The notes under the pieces were generated by a model that ran no database searches, had not been told where the DNA came from, and worked only from the letters and a program-made list of their open reading frames with translations. From an uncultured Campylobacter sp. (GTDB lineage Bacteria > Campylobacterota > Campylobacteria > Campylobacterales > Campylobacteraceae), in assembly GCF_937996225.1 (NCBI RefSeq), contig NZ_CALKTC010000001.1, positions 1 to 62,175 on the forward strand: a stretch of 62,175 bases of DNA, in the 5' to 3' direction. The position numbers and the translations under genes were made by a program. Below, in pieces: positions 37,102 to 45,341 of this stretch (its first letter is position 1; each line of letters starts with the position of its first letter).

Positions 37102-38661
37102 ATGACATTTTTTTCGCCTGAGTTTGTCCTTGCTTTTTTAGTGTTTTTAATCGTTTATTGGACGCTCAAAAATCATATTTTCGCGCAAAAAATCCTGATC
37201 CTGTTAGCAAGCTATGGCTTCATGTGCTCCGTAAATCCGCGCTTTGCGCTGGTACTTGCGGCCTATAGTGCTTTCGTATATTTTGCAGGTGTGTGTATCG
37301 CGCGCGCTAATCGCGTAGTCGCAAAAGCCATACCGCCCGCAAAGCAGTCTTCGCGCAAGAAAAAGCTATCGCGTAAAGCGGCAGCCAAGCAGATGAGCGC
37401 AACAAAACAAGCTGGCATAGTCAAGCAGGTGCAAGAAGCGGGGTTAGCGAAGCAGATTCCGTTACCAACTGCGAAGGCGCGTGCGGTGATGCTTGCGGCG
37501 GTTGCTTGCGGCTTATTTTTTCTCGCATTTTTTAAATATTACGGCTACGTCAGGGAGTTTTTCAATGCCGCGCTTGCCGCACTGCACCTAGGTGCCGTAG
37601 ATAGCGTGGCGTTTCCGCTTGGAATTTCATATTATGTTTTTATGTCGATCACCTATTTCGTCTCGGTTTATAGGCGCGAATGCGGCGAGCAGGGCTTTTT
37701 GAGCTTGGCGTGCTTTTTAGCGTTTTTCCCTAGCGTCGTGATGGGTCCTATCGGGCGCGCTAGCGCTGCCAAGGGCGTAGAGCCAGTACTGCCGCAGTTT
37801 GATCGCTTCAAGCACTTTGGCAATGCCGATGAAATTTATGTGCTTATAATTTTTGCCTTAGTTAAGATGTTGCTTATTAGCGGCTATTTGGGCGTGTATT
37901 ATAGCGATGTGATTTCGGGCGTTTACGGCGATGAGCCTGAGTCCTCCGCGGCGCAAATTCTAGCTGCACTGCTACTTTATGGCGTGGTGCTTTATACGAA
38001 TTTTAGCGGCTTTATCGATATGGCGCGGGCTCTTGGGCTTGCGATGGGCTTTAAGCTGCCTCAGAATTTTAATATGCCCTATGCGGCTAAGAATTTAGGC
38101 GAGTTTTGGGATCGCTGGCATATCAGCTTATCCACGTTTATACGCGATTATATTTATATCCCGCTCGGCGGCTCGCGCAATGGCTTTGCGCGCACCTGCG
38201 TAAATTTGCTAATCGCGTTTGCGCTATCTGGTATCTGGCATGGCGCGGGATTAAATTTTTTGATTTGGGGGCTTTTGCACGGAGTGGCGCTTGTATTTTT
38301 AAAATGTCTTGCCAAAGTGGGCGTAAAGCCGCTAAATCCACATTTGGCGCTATTTTGCACCTATATTTTTGTAAGTTTCGCTTGGATTTTTTTCGCCAAT
38401 TCCCTTACAGATGCGGCGGCGATTTTGAGCGCTTTTACCCGCGCACGAGCTTTCGGAGATATTAGCGAGCTAGCGGCGCTTGCGGTGATTTTAGCGGGGA
38501 TTTTTGTTTATCCTAAAATTTCAGCTCTTAAAGATACTTTGATCGCGCTTTTTGCCGAGCTGCCGTTTTTACCTAAAGCTCTCGTGCTCGGCGTGATATT
38601 CACGCTGATTTTCGCGCTGATGCCAAGCGGAATTCCAAATTTCATCTACGCAGGATTTTAG
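37102..38661 (+). CDS. patA: MBOAT O-acyltransferase, probable PatA of peptidoglycan O-acetylation
   Basis: 519 residues of the AlgI/PatA membrane-bound O-acyltransferase family, with about 11 membrane helices. Core blocks are FPLGISYYVFMSITYFVSVY, FPSVVMGPIGRA, WDRWHISLSTFIRDYIYIPLGG and ALSGIWHGAGLNFLIWGLLHG, whose His is catalytic. It would move acetyl groups across the inner membrane for its SGNH partner. A Lys/Gln/Ala-rich loop at residues about 73-130 (SRKKKLSRKAAAKQM) looks longer than usual. The next gene starts at the base after its stop. The peptidoglycan role is inferred from the three-gene order; an exopolysaccharide role is the alternative. Confidence 0.8.
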   Translation: MTFFSPEFVLAFLVFLIVYWTLKNHIFAQKILILLASYGFMCSVNPRFALVLAAYSAFVYFAGVCIARANRVVAKAIPPAKQSSRKKKLSRKAAAKQMSATKQAGIVKQVQEAGLAKQIPLPTAKARAVMLAAVACGLFFLAFFKYYGYVREFFNAALAALHLGAVDSVAFPLGISYYVFMSITYFVSVYRRECGEQGFLSLACFLAFFPSVVMGPIGRASAAKGVEPVLPQFDRFKHFGNADEIYVLIIFALVKMLLISGYLGVYYSDVISGVYGDEPESSAAQILAALLLYGVVLYTNFSGFIDMARALGLAMGFKLPQNFNMPYAAKNLGEFWDRWHISLSTFIRDYIYIPLGGSRNGFARTCVNLLIAFALSGIWHGAGLNFLIWGLLHGVALVFLKCLAKVGVKPLNPHLALFCTYIFVSFAWIFFANSLTDAAAILSAFTRARAFGDISELAALAVILAGIFVYPKISALKDTLIALFAELPFLPKALVLGVIFTLIFALMPSGIPNFIYAGF

Positions 38662-39972
38662 ATGCTTAGGTTTGTTTCGACTCTGCTTTTTGCGCTGCTT
38701 TTCTCAGCATTTTTTATGCAAGGCTCGCTGCTTTATTATTTGGAGCAGCGATTTCACGATGACTTTGGGCTAGAAGAATGGCTGCGCCACTCGCCGTTTC
38801 GCGTAGGCGGAGAGATCTACGAAAAGATTGCAAATGGCGCAGATAAGCTTGAGCAGCGTATCAAAGGCGAGGACATTAGCAAGGATGAGGACGCAAGTCC
38901 GCATAGCGGAAGCAAAAATTTTAAAAAACCTGCGCAAGATCGTATGGCGGAAAATCAAGCTTTGCAAAGCACGAGGGTGCGAGATCACGATGCTTCGCAA
39001 AGCGTTAAGCCGCAAGGTAGCAAGCCGCAGGCTCATGCTACAAAGAATTCTGCCTTAAATAATTCTACGCATCATTTAAAAACGCGCGATTCTGCGCAGG
39101 AGCCTTACGAACAAAATTCCATCCCTCAAAATTCTACTTCGCAAAATTCCGTGTCACAAAGCCAGACTACAACAAGCTCTGTGCCGCACAGCTCCTCTGC
39201 GTCGCAAAATCCCGTCACGGCAAGCGCAACCTTGCAAAGCGGCGAAAATTCCAATTCTCAACTCCCTGCTTCGCAGGCTTTGGAGCAGAATTTAACGACG
39301 CAAAGCTCCGCGGAGATTGATGCTAAAATTTCGCTTAGCGACGATGGCAAAATCCGCCTAAATGCAGGTGATGAGGTACTTTTTATGGGCGATAGCCTGA
39401 TGCAATACGTGGGGATGAACGCTAAGAAATTTTTCCCGAAGCGAAGCCTGAGGGTGATCGATCTTAGCAAGCAATCGACGGGGCTTGCGAGTAAGAAATC
39501 CTTTGACTGGCAAAAGACGCTCGATACCGCGCTTAGAGAGAATGGCGGCGTTAAGCTCGTAGTTGTGCTTCTGGGAGCCAATGACGTCTGGGAGTACCGC
39601 GCGGGCGGCAAAACCTATGGTATTAAAACGCCGCGTTGGCGAGAGTTTTACGCTTCAAGGGTGCGCGAGATCTACGATACGGCGCACTCGCACGGCGCGG
39701 GAGTGCTGTGGCTAGCGATGCCGTGTATGCAAAAGCCGGATTTTGAGGAGAAAACGCAGCTGCTAAATCAAATATATGCCGACGCTAGTATGGTGCTTGG
39801 CGGGTATTTTATGCAAACAACCCCGCTGGTGTGCGAAAAAGGCGTCTATAAAACCTATCTGCAAAGCGGCTCCAAGCTCGTGCGCGTGCGCCAAGACGAC
39901 GGCATTCATATGAGCAAAGAGGGTTGCGAAGCGGTAGCGAAAGAAATTTTATCAAGGATAGAAGTTGAGTAA
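38662..39972 (+). CDS. patB: Membrane-anchored SGNH acetyltransferase/esterase, probable PatB
   Basis: 436 residues: one N-terminal membrane helix, a long low-complexity spacer (residues about 75-215), then an SGNH domain with FMGDSLMQYVG (nucleophile Ser), VLLGANDVWEY (Asn block) and the catalytic Asp-x-x-His of DDGIHMSKEG. This is the DUF459/PatB type that would pass acetyl from the MBOAT partner to MurNAc in the periplasm. The spacer is made of repeated QNS/SQN units (QNSIPQNSTSQNSVSQ) encoded by recurring CAAAATTC words. It overlaps the next gene by 8 bases. Confidence 0.75.
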   Translation: MLRFVSTLLFALLFSAFFMQGSLLYYLEQRFHDDFGLEEWLRHSPFRVGGEIYEKIANGADKLEQRIKGEDISKDEDASPHSGSKNFKKPAQDRMAENQALQSTRVRDHDASQSVKPQGSKPQAHATKNSALNNSTHHLKTRDSAQEPYEQNSIPQNSTSQNSVSQSQTTTSSVPHSSSASQNPVTASATLQSGENSNSQLPASQALEQNLTTQSSAEIDAKISLSDDGKIRLNAGDEVLFMGDSLMQYVGMNAKKFFPKRSLRVIDLSKQSTGLASKKSFDWQKTLDTALRENGGVKLVVVLLGANDVWEYRAGGKTYGIKTPRWREFYASRVREIYDTAHSHGAGVLWLAMPCMQKPDFEEKTQLLNQIYADASMVLGGYFMQTTPLVCEKGVYKTYLQSGSKLVRVRQDDGIHMSKEGCEAVAKEILSRIEVE

Positions 39973-41017
39973 GTTTATGGTCATTTTATTTGCCGCTTTA
40001 TTAGGCGGATGTGCAGCAAACGCAGGCGTTCGCGGCATAAATTCCGCAAATGCAAAAAGCTCTGCGGGCTTTGGAGTGAAATTTTTTGGCGATTCGCATT
40101 TAGGAAGCGACGCGCTGATAGATGCTTTCAGGCATGGTTTTTTCGTGCAAAACAGCGTCGGCTTCGTGCCTGCAATGATGCCTAAATATCACAAAAGCGA
40201 AAATATAGAATTTAAGCAAAGCGGCTTTAATGTAATCTCATCCCGCACCGAGCAAGACCCCGATTTCCCACTATGCGGAGTGATCGCTACCGGCAAAAAG
40301 GGCGCTAATGTGCGACTGGAGCTAAAGCAGCTTAGCGGCGATTTTTACGTCGAAATTTTACATAAATCGGATCAGGGCGGCGAGATTTTTCGCGTGCGCG
40401 ATGCAAGTGGGCTAAGCGCGTATATTTCGCAAGAAGTGCCGCAGAAATGGGAGTATTCTAAGATGCGACTTAGATTTCCGATCGAAATTCGATCGCTGCG
40501 TGATGGAGCAGAGCTTGGAGGATATAAAATTTATCGTAAAAACGCGCGCTTTGCGGACTCTTGCGCGAGTAACGGCGCGTTTAGCAACCTCTACGAAAAA
40601 TGGGGTGCAGATGCCTTTGGTAGGGATTTTTCGGGACTTAGATACGATCTCGTAGTCATCGCTTATGGCACAAACGATGCGATGGATCCGAAATTTGACG
40701 AGCAAAAATTTTATCAGAGCATCCGCGGACTTATTCGTAGCGTCCACTCCGCGAGCCCGGGCGCAAAAATCCTGCTCGTAGCGCCGCCGCGAAGCCCTAA
40801 AGTGCCAAACGCCTCACGCGCTGCGGAGGTGCTAGCGCATCTGGCGCGAGACGAAGGGGCGATGTTTTACGACATAGCCGGTCTTATGGATGAGGATGGC
40901 GGCTGGCGCGGCTGGCGCGAGCGTGGGCTGATCCGCCCTGACGAAATCCACTTGCAAAAAGAGGGCTACGAAAAAATCGGCGCAGCGCTAGCGACGAAAT
41001 TGCGCGGCAGGCTTTAA
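39965..41017 (+). CDS. SGNH esterase with inserted carbohydrate-binding-like domain, probable Ape1
   Basis: 350 residues from TTG 39965 (AAGGA upstream; an ATG at 39977 is possible), lipoprotein-like signal with LGGC. The SGNH motifs are split: KFFGDSHLGSD (Ser) near residue 40, then about 130 residues of beta-rich sequence (residues about 95-190), then VVIAYGTNDAMDP and PDEIHLQKEGYEKIG (Asp/His). A CBM-like module between the first and later SGNH blocks is the layout of Ape1, the peptidoglycan O-acetyl esterase. With the two preceding genes it forms an O-acetylation/de-acetylation operon, which controls lytic enzyme access to the wall. Confidence 0.75.
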   Translation: MSKFMVILFAALLGGCAANAGVRGINSANAKSSAGFGVKFFGDSHLGSDALIDAFRHGFFVQNSVGFVPAMMPKYHKSENIEFKQSGFNVISSRTEQDPDFPLCGVIATGKKGANVRLELKQLSGDFYVEILHKSDQGGEIFRVRDASGLSAYISQEVPQKWEYSKMRLRFPIEIRSLRDGAELGGYKIYRKNARFADSCASNGAFSNLYEKWGADAFGRDFSGLRYDLVVIAYGTNDAMDPKFDEQKFYQSIRGLIRSVHSASPGAKILLVAPPRSPKVPNASRAAEVLAHLARDEGAMFYDIAGLMDEDGGWRGWRERGLIRPDEIHLQKEGYEKIGAALATKLRGRL

Positions 41018-41463
41018 ATTTAATCTTTAAATTTAGGCGGCTCGCCGTGGAATTTATAAAGTTCGTTGTGAAAATTTACAAAGCTCTTTGTAGAAATTGC
41101 ACAATCCGCCGCTAAATTTATGTGGTTCGCTATAAATTTACAAAATTCGTCGCTAAATTTAAAATTTAGCGGCAGTAAGCAAAGCTGCGCCTACTTGGAT
41201 TTCGCCGCTTAAATCTGCGCCGCGGAATTTAAATCAGAAGCTGCGGCTTTAAATTTACGCGTCGATAGGCTTGATGCCTGTGCTTTTAAAATATGTCGCC
41301 CAAATTTACGCTTTTAATTTGGATTAAATTTATGTGGTTACGGCTAGGGGCGAAAGGTCTGTGCGGTGTGCGCTGCGTAAAATTTAGCGCTTAAAATTTC
41401 ATTCGCATGGGTTGCGACAAAGCGCGGCGAGTTAAATTTAAGAAAGCAAAAAAGGAGAGGCAG
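41018..41463. other. Spacer with degenerate tandem words and an inverted repeat
   Basis: Words of the form TTCGCCGCTAAATTTA and GTTCGTTGTAAATTTA follow each other at 20-35-base spacing between 41035 and 41175. CGCTAAATTT (41151-41160) is followed by its inverse at 41162-41171, a possible terminator of the Ape1-like gene. No coding frame is supported. Confidence 0.5.
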
Positions 41464-42174
41464 ATGATATATCTTTGCGGTGATACGCACGGAATAAACG
41501 AGATCGGTAAAATAACGAACAAAGCCTTTGCGGGCGGGCTTAGCGCCGATGATTTCGTCATCGTGCTCGGAGATTTTGGGCTGTTTTGGAGCGAGCGGAT
41601 AGATGAGTTTATGGCGCGCAAAAATATAGAAAGATATTTCCCTGCCACGCTTCTTTTCATAGACGGCAACCATGAAAATTTCGATATGTTGGACGAGCTG
41701 CCGCGCGAGCGGAAATTCGGAGGCACCGTGGGCGTGGGCGGCGAGAATATTTTTTGGCTGCGGCGCGGCGAAATTTACGAGATTGCAGAGCGACAATTTT
41801 TGTGTTTCGGCGGCGCGCTTAGCGTCGATAAGGCACATCGGATACCGGGGCTTAGCTGGTGGGCGCGCGAGATTCCAAGCGAGGAGGAGTTTGCTTGCGC
41901 GATGCGAAATGCGCGCGATTTCATCGCTACGGGTGGGCGAATAGACGCGGTGCTAAGCCACACGGCGCCGGGGTTTGCGATGAAATTTTTAAAAGAATAC
42001 CTTTGGTGTGGCAAAAGTACTCCCGATAAAACGTCTGAGTATTTAGAGAGAATCTTTGAGCTCATAAAGCCTGCGCGGTGGTATTTCGGACACTTTCACG
42101 GCGATAAGAAATTCCGCGCGCACGGCTGCGATTTTTATCTCTGCTACGATGAAATTTTAAAATTTGAGGACTAG
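41464..42174 (+). CDS. Calcineurin-like metallophosphoesterase
   Basis: 236 residues from ATG 41464, 3-9 bases after GGAGAGG; the frame opens at 41407 but without a ribosome site there. All five family motifs are in order: CGDTHG, LGDFGLFW, DGNHEN, LSHTAPG and FGHFHGD, giving a two-metal centre. Such enzymes cut phosphomonoesters or diesters; the substrate is unknown. It is cytoplasmic (no signal). The SelW-like selenoprotein gene follows after 152 bases with its own promoter. Confidence 0.88.
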   Translation: MIYLCGDTHGINEIGKITNKAFAGGLSADDFVIVLGDFGLFWSERIDEFMARKNIERYFPATLLFIDGNHENFDMLDELPRERKFGGTVGVGGENIFWLRRGEIYEIAERQFLCFGGALSVDKAHRIPGLSWWAREIPSEEEFACAMRNARDFIATGGRIDAVLSHTAPGFAMKFLKEYLWCGKSTPDKTSEYLERIFELIKPARWYFGHFHGDKKFRAHGCDFYLCYDEILKFED

Positions 42175-42292
42175 CCTTGGGCTCACAGCAGTGAAATTCC
42201 AAGCTTTGCAAATGGTGAAATTCGCTCGTAAATTTTAAATGCTGAGGCGCGCGGAACCCCAACTTTTATATTAAAATTTAAGCTAGTTTGGC

Positions 42293-42298
42293 TACAAT
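42293..42298 (+). promoter_or_regulatory. Probable -10 box of the SelW-like gene
   Basis: TACAAT, preceded by TGGC, 29 bases before the ATG; the ribosome site AAAGGA follows at 42315-42320. Confidence 0.5.
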
Positions 42299-42326
42299 GT
42301 GGCACTTTTTTTAGAAAGGAATAAAG

Positions 42327-42560
42327 ATGAAGGTTGTAATTACTTATTGTAATTCTTGATCTTATAGACCGCAAGCTCTCCGTGTGAGAGATGAAATAAC
42401 AAGCGTCTATAAGGATGCAGTTGTCGAGTTGGCCCCTGGTGGCAGCGGAGACTTTCTAGTAGAAGTTGACGGCAGAAAGCTTTTCTTCAATAAAGATTTT
42501 GCTAAGCCTCGTTTCCCAAGTGAAGGTGAAATTTTAAATCTAATTAAAGTTGCAGCCTAG
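42327..42560 (+). CDS. SelW-like (Rdx family) selenoprotein, UGA = Sec11
   Basis: A 77-residue protein hidden by an in-frame TGA at 42357-42359. Reading UGA as Sec gives MKVVITYCNSU then SYRPQALRVRDEI, that is a C-x-x-U redox motif in the first strand-loop, exactly as in SelW. The remainder, VELAPGGSGDFLVEVDGRK, LFFNKDFAKPRFPSEGEI and LNLIKVAA, follows the Rdx/SelW fold with its G-x-F-x-V-x-V-D-G and RFPxxGEI blocks. It has AAAGGA 6 bases upstream, its own -10 box, a SECIS-like hairpin and a perfect terminator. Rdx proteins are small thioredoxin-fold redox proteins that bind glutathione or other thiols. No in-frame ATG occurs after the UGA, so ordinary gene finders would miss it. Confidence 0.93.
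42357..42390 (+). promoter_or_regulatory. UGA codon and SECIS-like hairpin of the SelW-like gene
   Basis: TGA at 42357-42359, a 16-base spacer, then CTCTC (42376-42380) / GAGAG (42386-42390) with loop CGTGT. A G/A mismatch and an A-T pair flank the stem, as in the fdhA hairpin. Confidence 0.75.
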
Positions 42561-42566
42561 CTCAAA

Positions 42567-42606
42567 GCCTGAAAGCGGGTCGTAAGATTTGCTTTCGGGC
42601 GTTTTT
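42567..42606 (+). terminator. Rho-independent terminator of the SelW-like gene
   Basis: GCCTGAAAGC (42567-42576) pairs with GCTTTCGGGC (42591-42600), 10 bp with one G-T pair, followed by GTTTTT. It begins 7 bases after the TAG stop. Confidence 0.85.
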
Positions 42607-42839
42607 ATACTCAAATTTCAAATCCGTAAATTTAATCATAAAACCATTTTAAATTTTGCCAAAATCAGCGCTACGCAAAATTGAGATTAAATGATCTCGA
42701 ATTTCGGCGAATTCGAAAAGCTATTTTAATCAAAATTTACGCAACGGCCGCGGTTTAAATTTTATCGTCCGGAGTTTATAAATTTTAAAAGAAAGAGGAA
42801 TTTTTGCGAAATCAAAATTTCGCAAAACAGGGAGGGGGA

Positions 42840-43406
42840 TTATTTATTCGCGCGCTCGATATACTCGCCGCGGACGGTATCTACGCGGATGACCTCGCCT
42901 TCGAGCACGTGAAATGGGATCTGTACCACGGCGCCCGTCTCAAGCGTGGCGGGCTTTTTATTGCTGCCCTGCGTATCGCCGCGGAAATTTGGCGCAGTTT
43001 CTACGATTTTAAGCTCCACCACCTGCGGTACATCCACGCCGATCGCTTTGCCGTTGTAAAACATTATATTTACCATCATGCCATCTAGCATCCATTTTTT
43101 CGCCTCGCCCACGTCCTCGTCGCTGATCGCGATTTGCTCGTAGCTATCGGTATCCATGAACTGACACGCCTCGCCGTCATCGTAGAGATACTGCATCTCT
43201 TTTTCCTCAAGATTCGGCGCTTCGCATTTATCGCCCGCATGGAAGGTCTTTTCAAGCACTTTGCCATCTATAAAAGATTTTATTTTAACGCGCACGAAAG
43301 CTGGCCCTTTGCCCGGTTTTACGTGTTGGTATTCTATGATTTTAAACGGAATTCCGTCCACCTCGATTTTTAGACCTTTTTTTAGATCGCCCATTGAATA
43401 AGCCAT
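42840..43406 (-). CDS. efp: Elongation factor P
   Basis: 188 residues from the Met of MAYSMGDLKKGLKIEVDG; the longer frame to 43508 lacks a ribosome site, whereas GGAGAAATTT precedes 43406. Three beta-barrel domains. The domain I loop HVKPGKGPAF places Lys33 at the tip, the usual modification site that enters the ribosome to rescue stalling at polyproline. The C-terminal signature is VDTVRGEYIERA. It is divergent from the DsbC-like gene, with a shared promoter region. Standard length. Confidence 0.97.
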   Translation of the reverse strand: MAYSMGDLKKGLKIEVDGIPFKIIEYQHVKPGKGPAFVRVKIKSFIDGKVLEKTFHAGDKCEAPNLEEKEMQYLYDDGEACQFMDTDSYEQIAISDEDVGEAKKWMLDGMMVNIMFYNGKAIGVDVPQVVELKIVETAPNFRGDTQGSNKKPATLETGAVVQIPFHVLEGEVIRVDTVRGEYIERANK

Positions 43407-43434
43407 AAATTTCTCCTTAAATTGATAGGGCGCG

Positions 43435-43467
43435 ATTATAACAAATTTTATTTTAAATTGATATAAT
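43435..43467. promoter_or_regulatory. Divergent -10 boxes of efp and the second dsbC-like gene
   Basis: ATTATA at 43435-43440 is TATAAT on the minus strand, 29 bases before the efp start. TATAAT at 43462-43467 on the plus strand lies 28 bases before the dsbC-like ATG. The two face away from each other. Confidence 0.6.
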
Positions 43468-43494
43468 TGGCGAAATTTTAAGGGGAGGGAAGCT

Positions 43495-44235
43495 ATGAAA
43501 AAAATCATCTACGTTTTGGCTGCGTGTGCGGCTTTTGTGCTTGGCGCGAATGCGAACGAAGCGGAGTTCGTAAAAAACCTAAAGCAAAGTCTAAATGATA
43601 AAAACGCTCAGCTCATCTCGATCGACAAACTAAACTCGCTAAACGGGCTAAATTTACTAATCGTCCGCTCGGGCGATAAAAAAGAGGCATTTTTAGCCAG
43701 CGACGACGGCAAAAGCCTAGTGGCAGTAACTGAGGAGCCCAAATTTGCGGACGCGGCGGATGCGGCGCTGTTTAAGATGAGAACTCAAATTTTAAAGGAC
43801 GCCAGGGACGCCGCCGCGCTTGAGCTGCTAAAGAGCATAAATCCCGCGAGATTCGCCTATATCGAGTCGTTTGATAAAAACAACCCCTATATGACCTATA
43901 TCGTAGGCGATCCGGAGTGTCCGTACTGCGCCGAGGAGATGAAAAGGATCACGAAGCACCTTCGCAATAGCAACGTAAAATTGATCTTTGCGCCGGTGCA
44001 CGGCAAGAGCGCGTTTATCAAATCGGCGCTGATTTTAAAGCGTCTAAAAGCCCTCTCTCCGAGCGATCAAAAGGGCGCGATCGACGTGATCGAGAAATAC
44101 TATAACAAGGACGTGCAGGTAGGCGATGCGGACGTCTCAAAGGCCGAGCTTGACGCCGTGTATGCGGACACCAAGACGCTCTTTTCCAAAGGCGTGATCA
44201 AATCAGTCCCATACGTGATCAAGGTGAAAAAATAG
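43495..44235 (+). CDS. Periplasmic thiol:disulfide interchange protein, DsbC/DsbG-like (copy 2)
   Basis: 246 residues with signal peptide (MKKIIYVLAACAAFVLGANA). An N-terminal region of about 115 residues precedes a thioredoxin fold with the active site ECPYCAEEM and the cis-Pro loop SVPYVIKV. It shares with the copy at 11546 the block after the active site (MKRITKHLRNSNVKLIFAPVHG against MARIEETLKNNNVDIIMTSVHG). GGGAGGGA precedes the ATG. It ends before a bidirectional terminator. Confidence 0.87.
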   Translation: MKKIIYVLAACAAFVLGANANEAEFVKNLKQSLNDKNAQLISIDKLNSLNGLNLLIVRSGDKKEAFLASDDGKSLVAVTEEPKFADAADAALFKMRTQILKDARDAAALELLKSINPARFAYIESFDKNNPYMTYIVGDPECPYCAEEMKRITKHLRNSNVKLIFAPVHGKSAFIKSALILKRLKALSPSDQKGAIDVIEKYYNKDVQVGDADVSKAELDAVYADTKTLFSKGVIKSVPYVIKVKK

Positions 44236-44339
44236 TCTGAATTTACGGAATTTAGGGCGCGAGGTTTGTGTGCGAGCTGAAATTTTATATTGATTGTAAC
44301 CCGGCAATTCTAAATTTAAAACGATACATCTTCTAAAAG

Positions 44340-44366
44340 CACGCCCAAGCGATTTGCTTGGGCGTG
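44340..44366. terminator. Bidirectional terminator between convergent genes
   Basis: CACGCCCAAGC (44340-44350) and GCTTGGGCGTG (44356-44366) form a perfect 11-bp stem with loop GATTT. On the minus strand it is followed by TTTT, serving the DUF234 gene; on the plus strand TAATTATA follows, serving the DsbC-like gene. Confidence 0.85.
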
Positions 44367-44406
44367 TAATTATATGCGCTGCCATCGGGCTTTTTTAGCG
44401 CGCAGT

Positions 44407-45216
44407 TCAAAGTAAAATTTTAAAATCATCAAGCGAAAAGAGTAAAATTTTATCGTTTTTTAGGTTTCGTAGTTCGCCGCTAAAGCCGCTTTTGGAAAAC
44501 AGCGCGAGTAGATCGGGCGCGAGGCACGCTTTTTCGCATTTTAACATTAGCTCGTTTAGCACGTTTTTTGAAATTTTTCGCTCCTTGTATTTGCACTCGC
44601 CCGCGATGCAAAAGCTCTCAAATTTCGCGTAGATGTCGATCTCGACCTCTTTGTTCCAAAAGCTCGAAATTTGCGAAATCTCTAAATTTAAATACTTCGC
44701 GAGCAACTCTTTGCTTAAAATTTCAAACCCGAGCCCCGCGTAGGCGTTGAAATCCGCTTTGATCAGGCTTAGCACGCGCCCTATTTCGCCACGTCGCAGC
44801 GCGGGCAGGTTCGGCTCGATAAATCTAAACCAAAACCTCGCAAAGTTGCTGCTGAAATGGACCTTGTCCGTGATATGGTAGCGGCGCAGCGCGCGCGGGA
44901 GGCGGTCGTTTTTACGGGCTTTTTGCGCCCTTTGCTCGCTTGATTTTTCGGTGATTAGAAACTTCGCGTTTATGAGATCTGCGGTGATTTTTTGCGCTGT
45001 AAATCGCGGCAAGATTTTTGAAATTCCTATTTTTTTGCGGTCGCTTCTAGCGAATTTCATCAGCGCTTTTTTGATCTGCTCTTCGCACTCGCCGCCGAAT
45101 TTAAAACGCTCGCCGAGACGTTCAAAGCAGAGCAAAATTTCATTTTCGATCGCTTCGAAAACGTCCGCGTAGCCGCTTATGCAACCTATCTCGTCAAATA
45201 CGAAATGAAACTGCAA
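44407..45216 (-). CDS. DUF234-type protein lacking the ATPase domain
   Basis: 269 residues. The central ARFWFRFIEPNLPALRRGE matches the DUF234 domain normally found at the C-terminus of archaeal-type AAA ATPases, and the following part (EIDIYAKFESFCIAGECKYK) has the E-x-D...G-E-C-K pattern of a restriction-endonuclease-like nuclease fold. The helical start (about 130 residues) has no Walker A or B, so the NTPase module is absent. The role is unknown; a nuclease-like activity is possible. The start at 45216 gives no obvious ribosome site. Confidence 0.65.
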   Translation of the reverse strand: MQFHFVFDEIGCISGYADVFEAIENEILLCFERLGERFKFGGECEEQIKKALMKFARSDRKKIGISKILPRFTAQKITADLINAKFLITEKSSEQRAQKARKNDRLPRALRRYHITDKVHFSSNFARFWFRFIEPNLPALRRGEIGRVLSLIKADFNAYAGLGFEILSKELLAKYLNLEISQISSFWNKEVEIDIYAKFESFCIAGECKYKERKISKNVLNELMLKCEKACLAPDLLALFSKSGFSGELRNLKNDKILLFSLDDFKILL

Positions 45217-45341
45217 AATCGCGTCGATACCAACATCGCCTAAATTTCGCGCAGTGTCTTTTAACTCGTAAATTTCGCCCTCCTTGCGGGCGTAATTTTA
45301 GCGAGTTTGGATATAATTTGCAAAAATTTTGGAGTCGCGCT

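Noticed and set aside
41035..41175. Recurring 20-35-base words as a possible CRISPR array
   Set aside because: The words are degenerate, spacing is irregular, there are no unique spacers of constant length and no cas genes.
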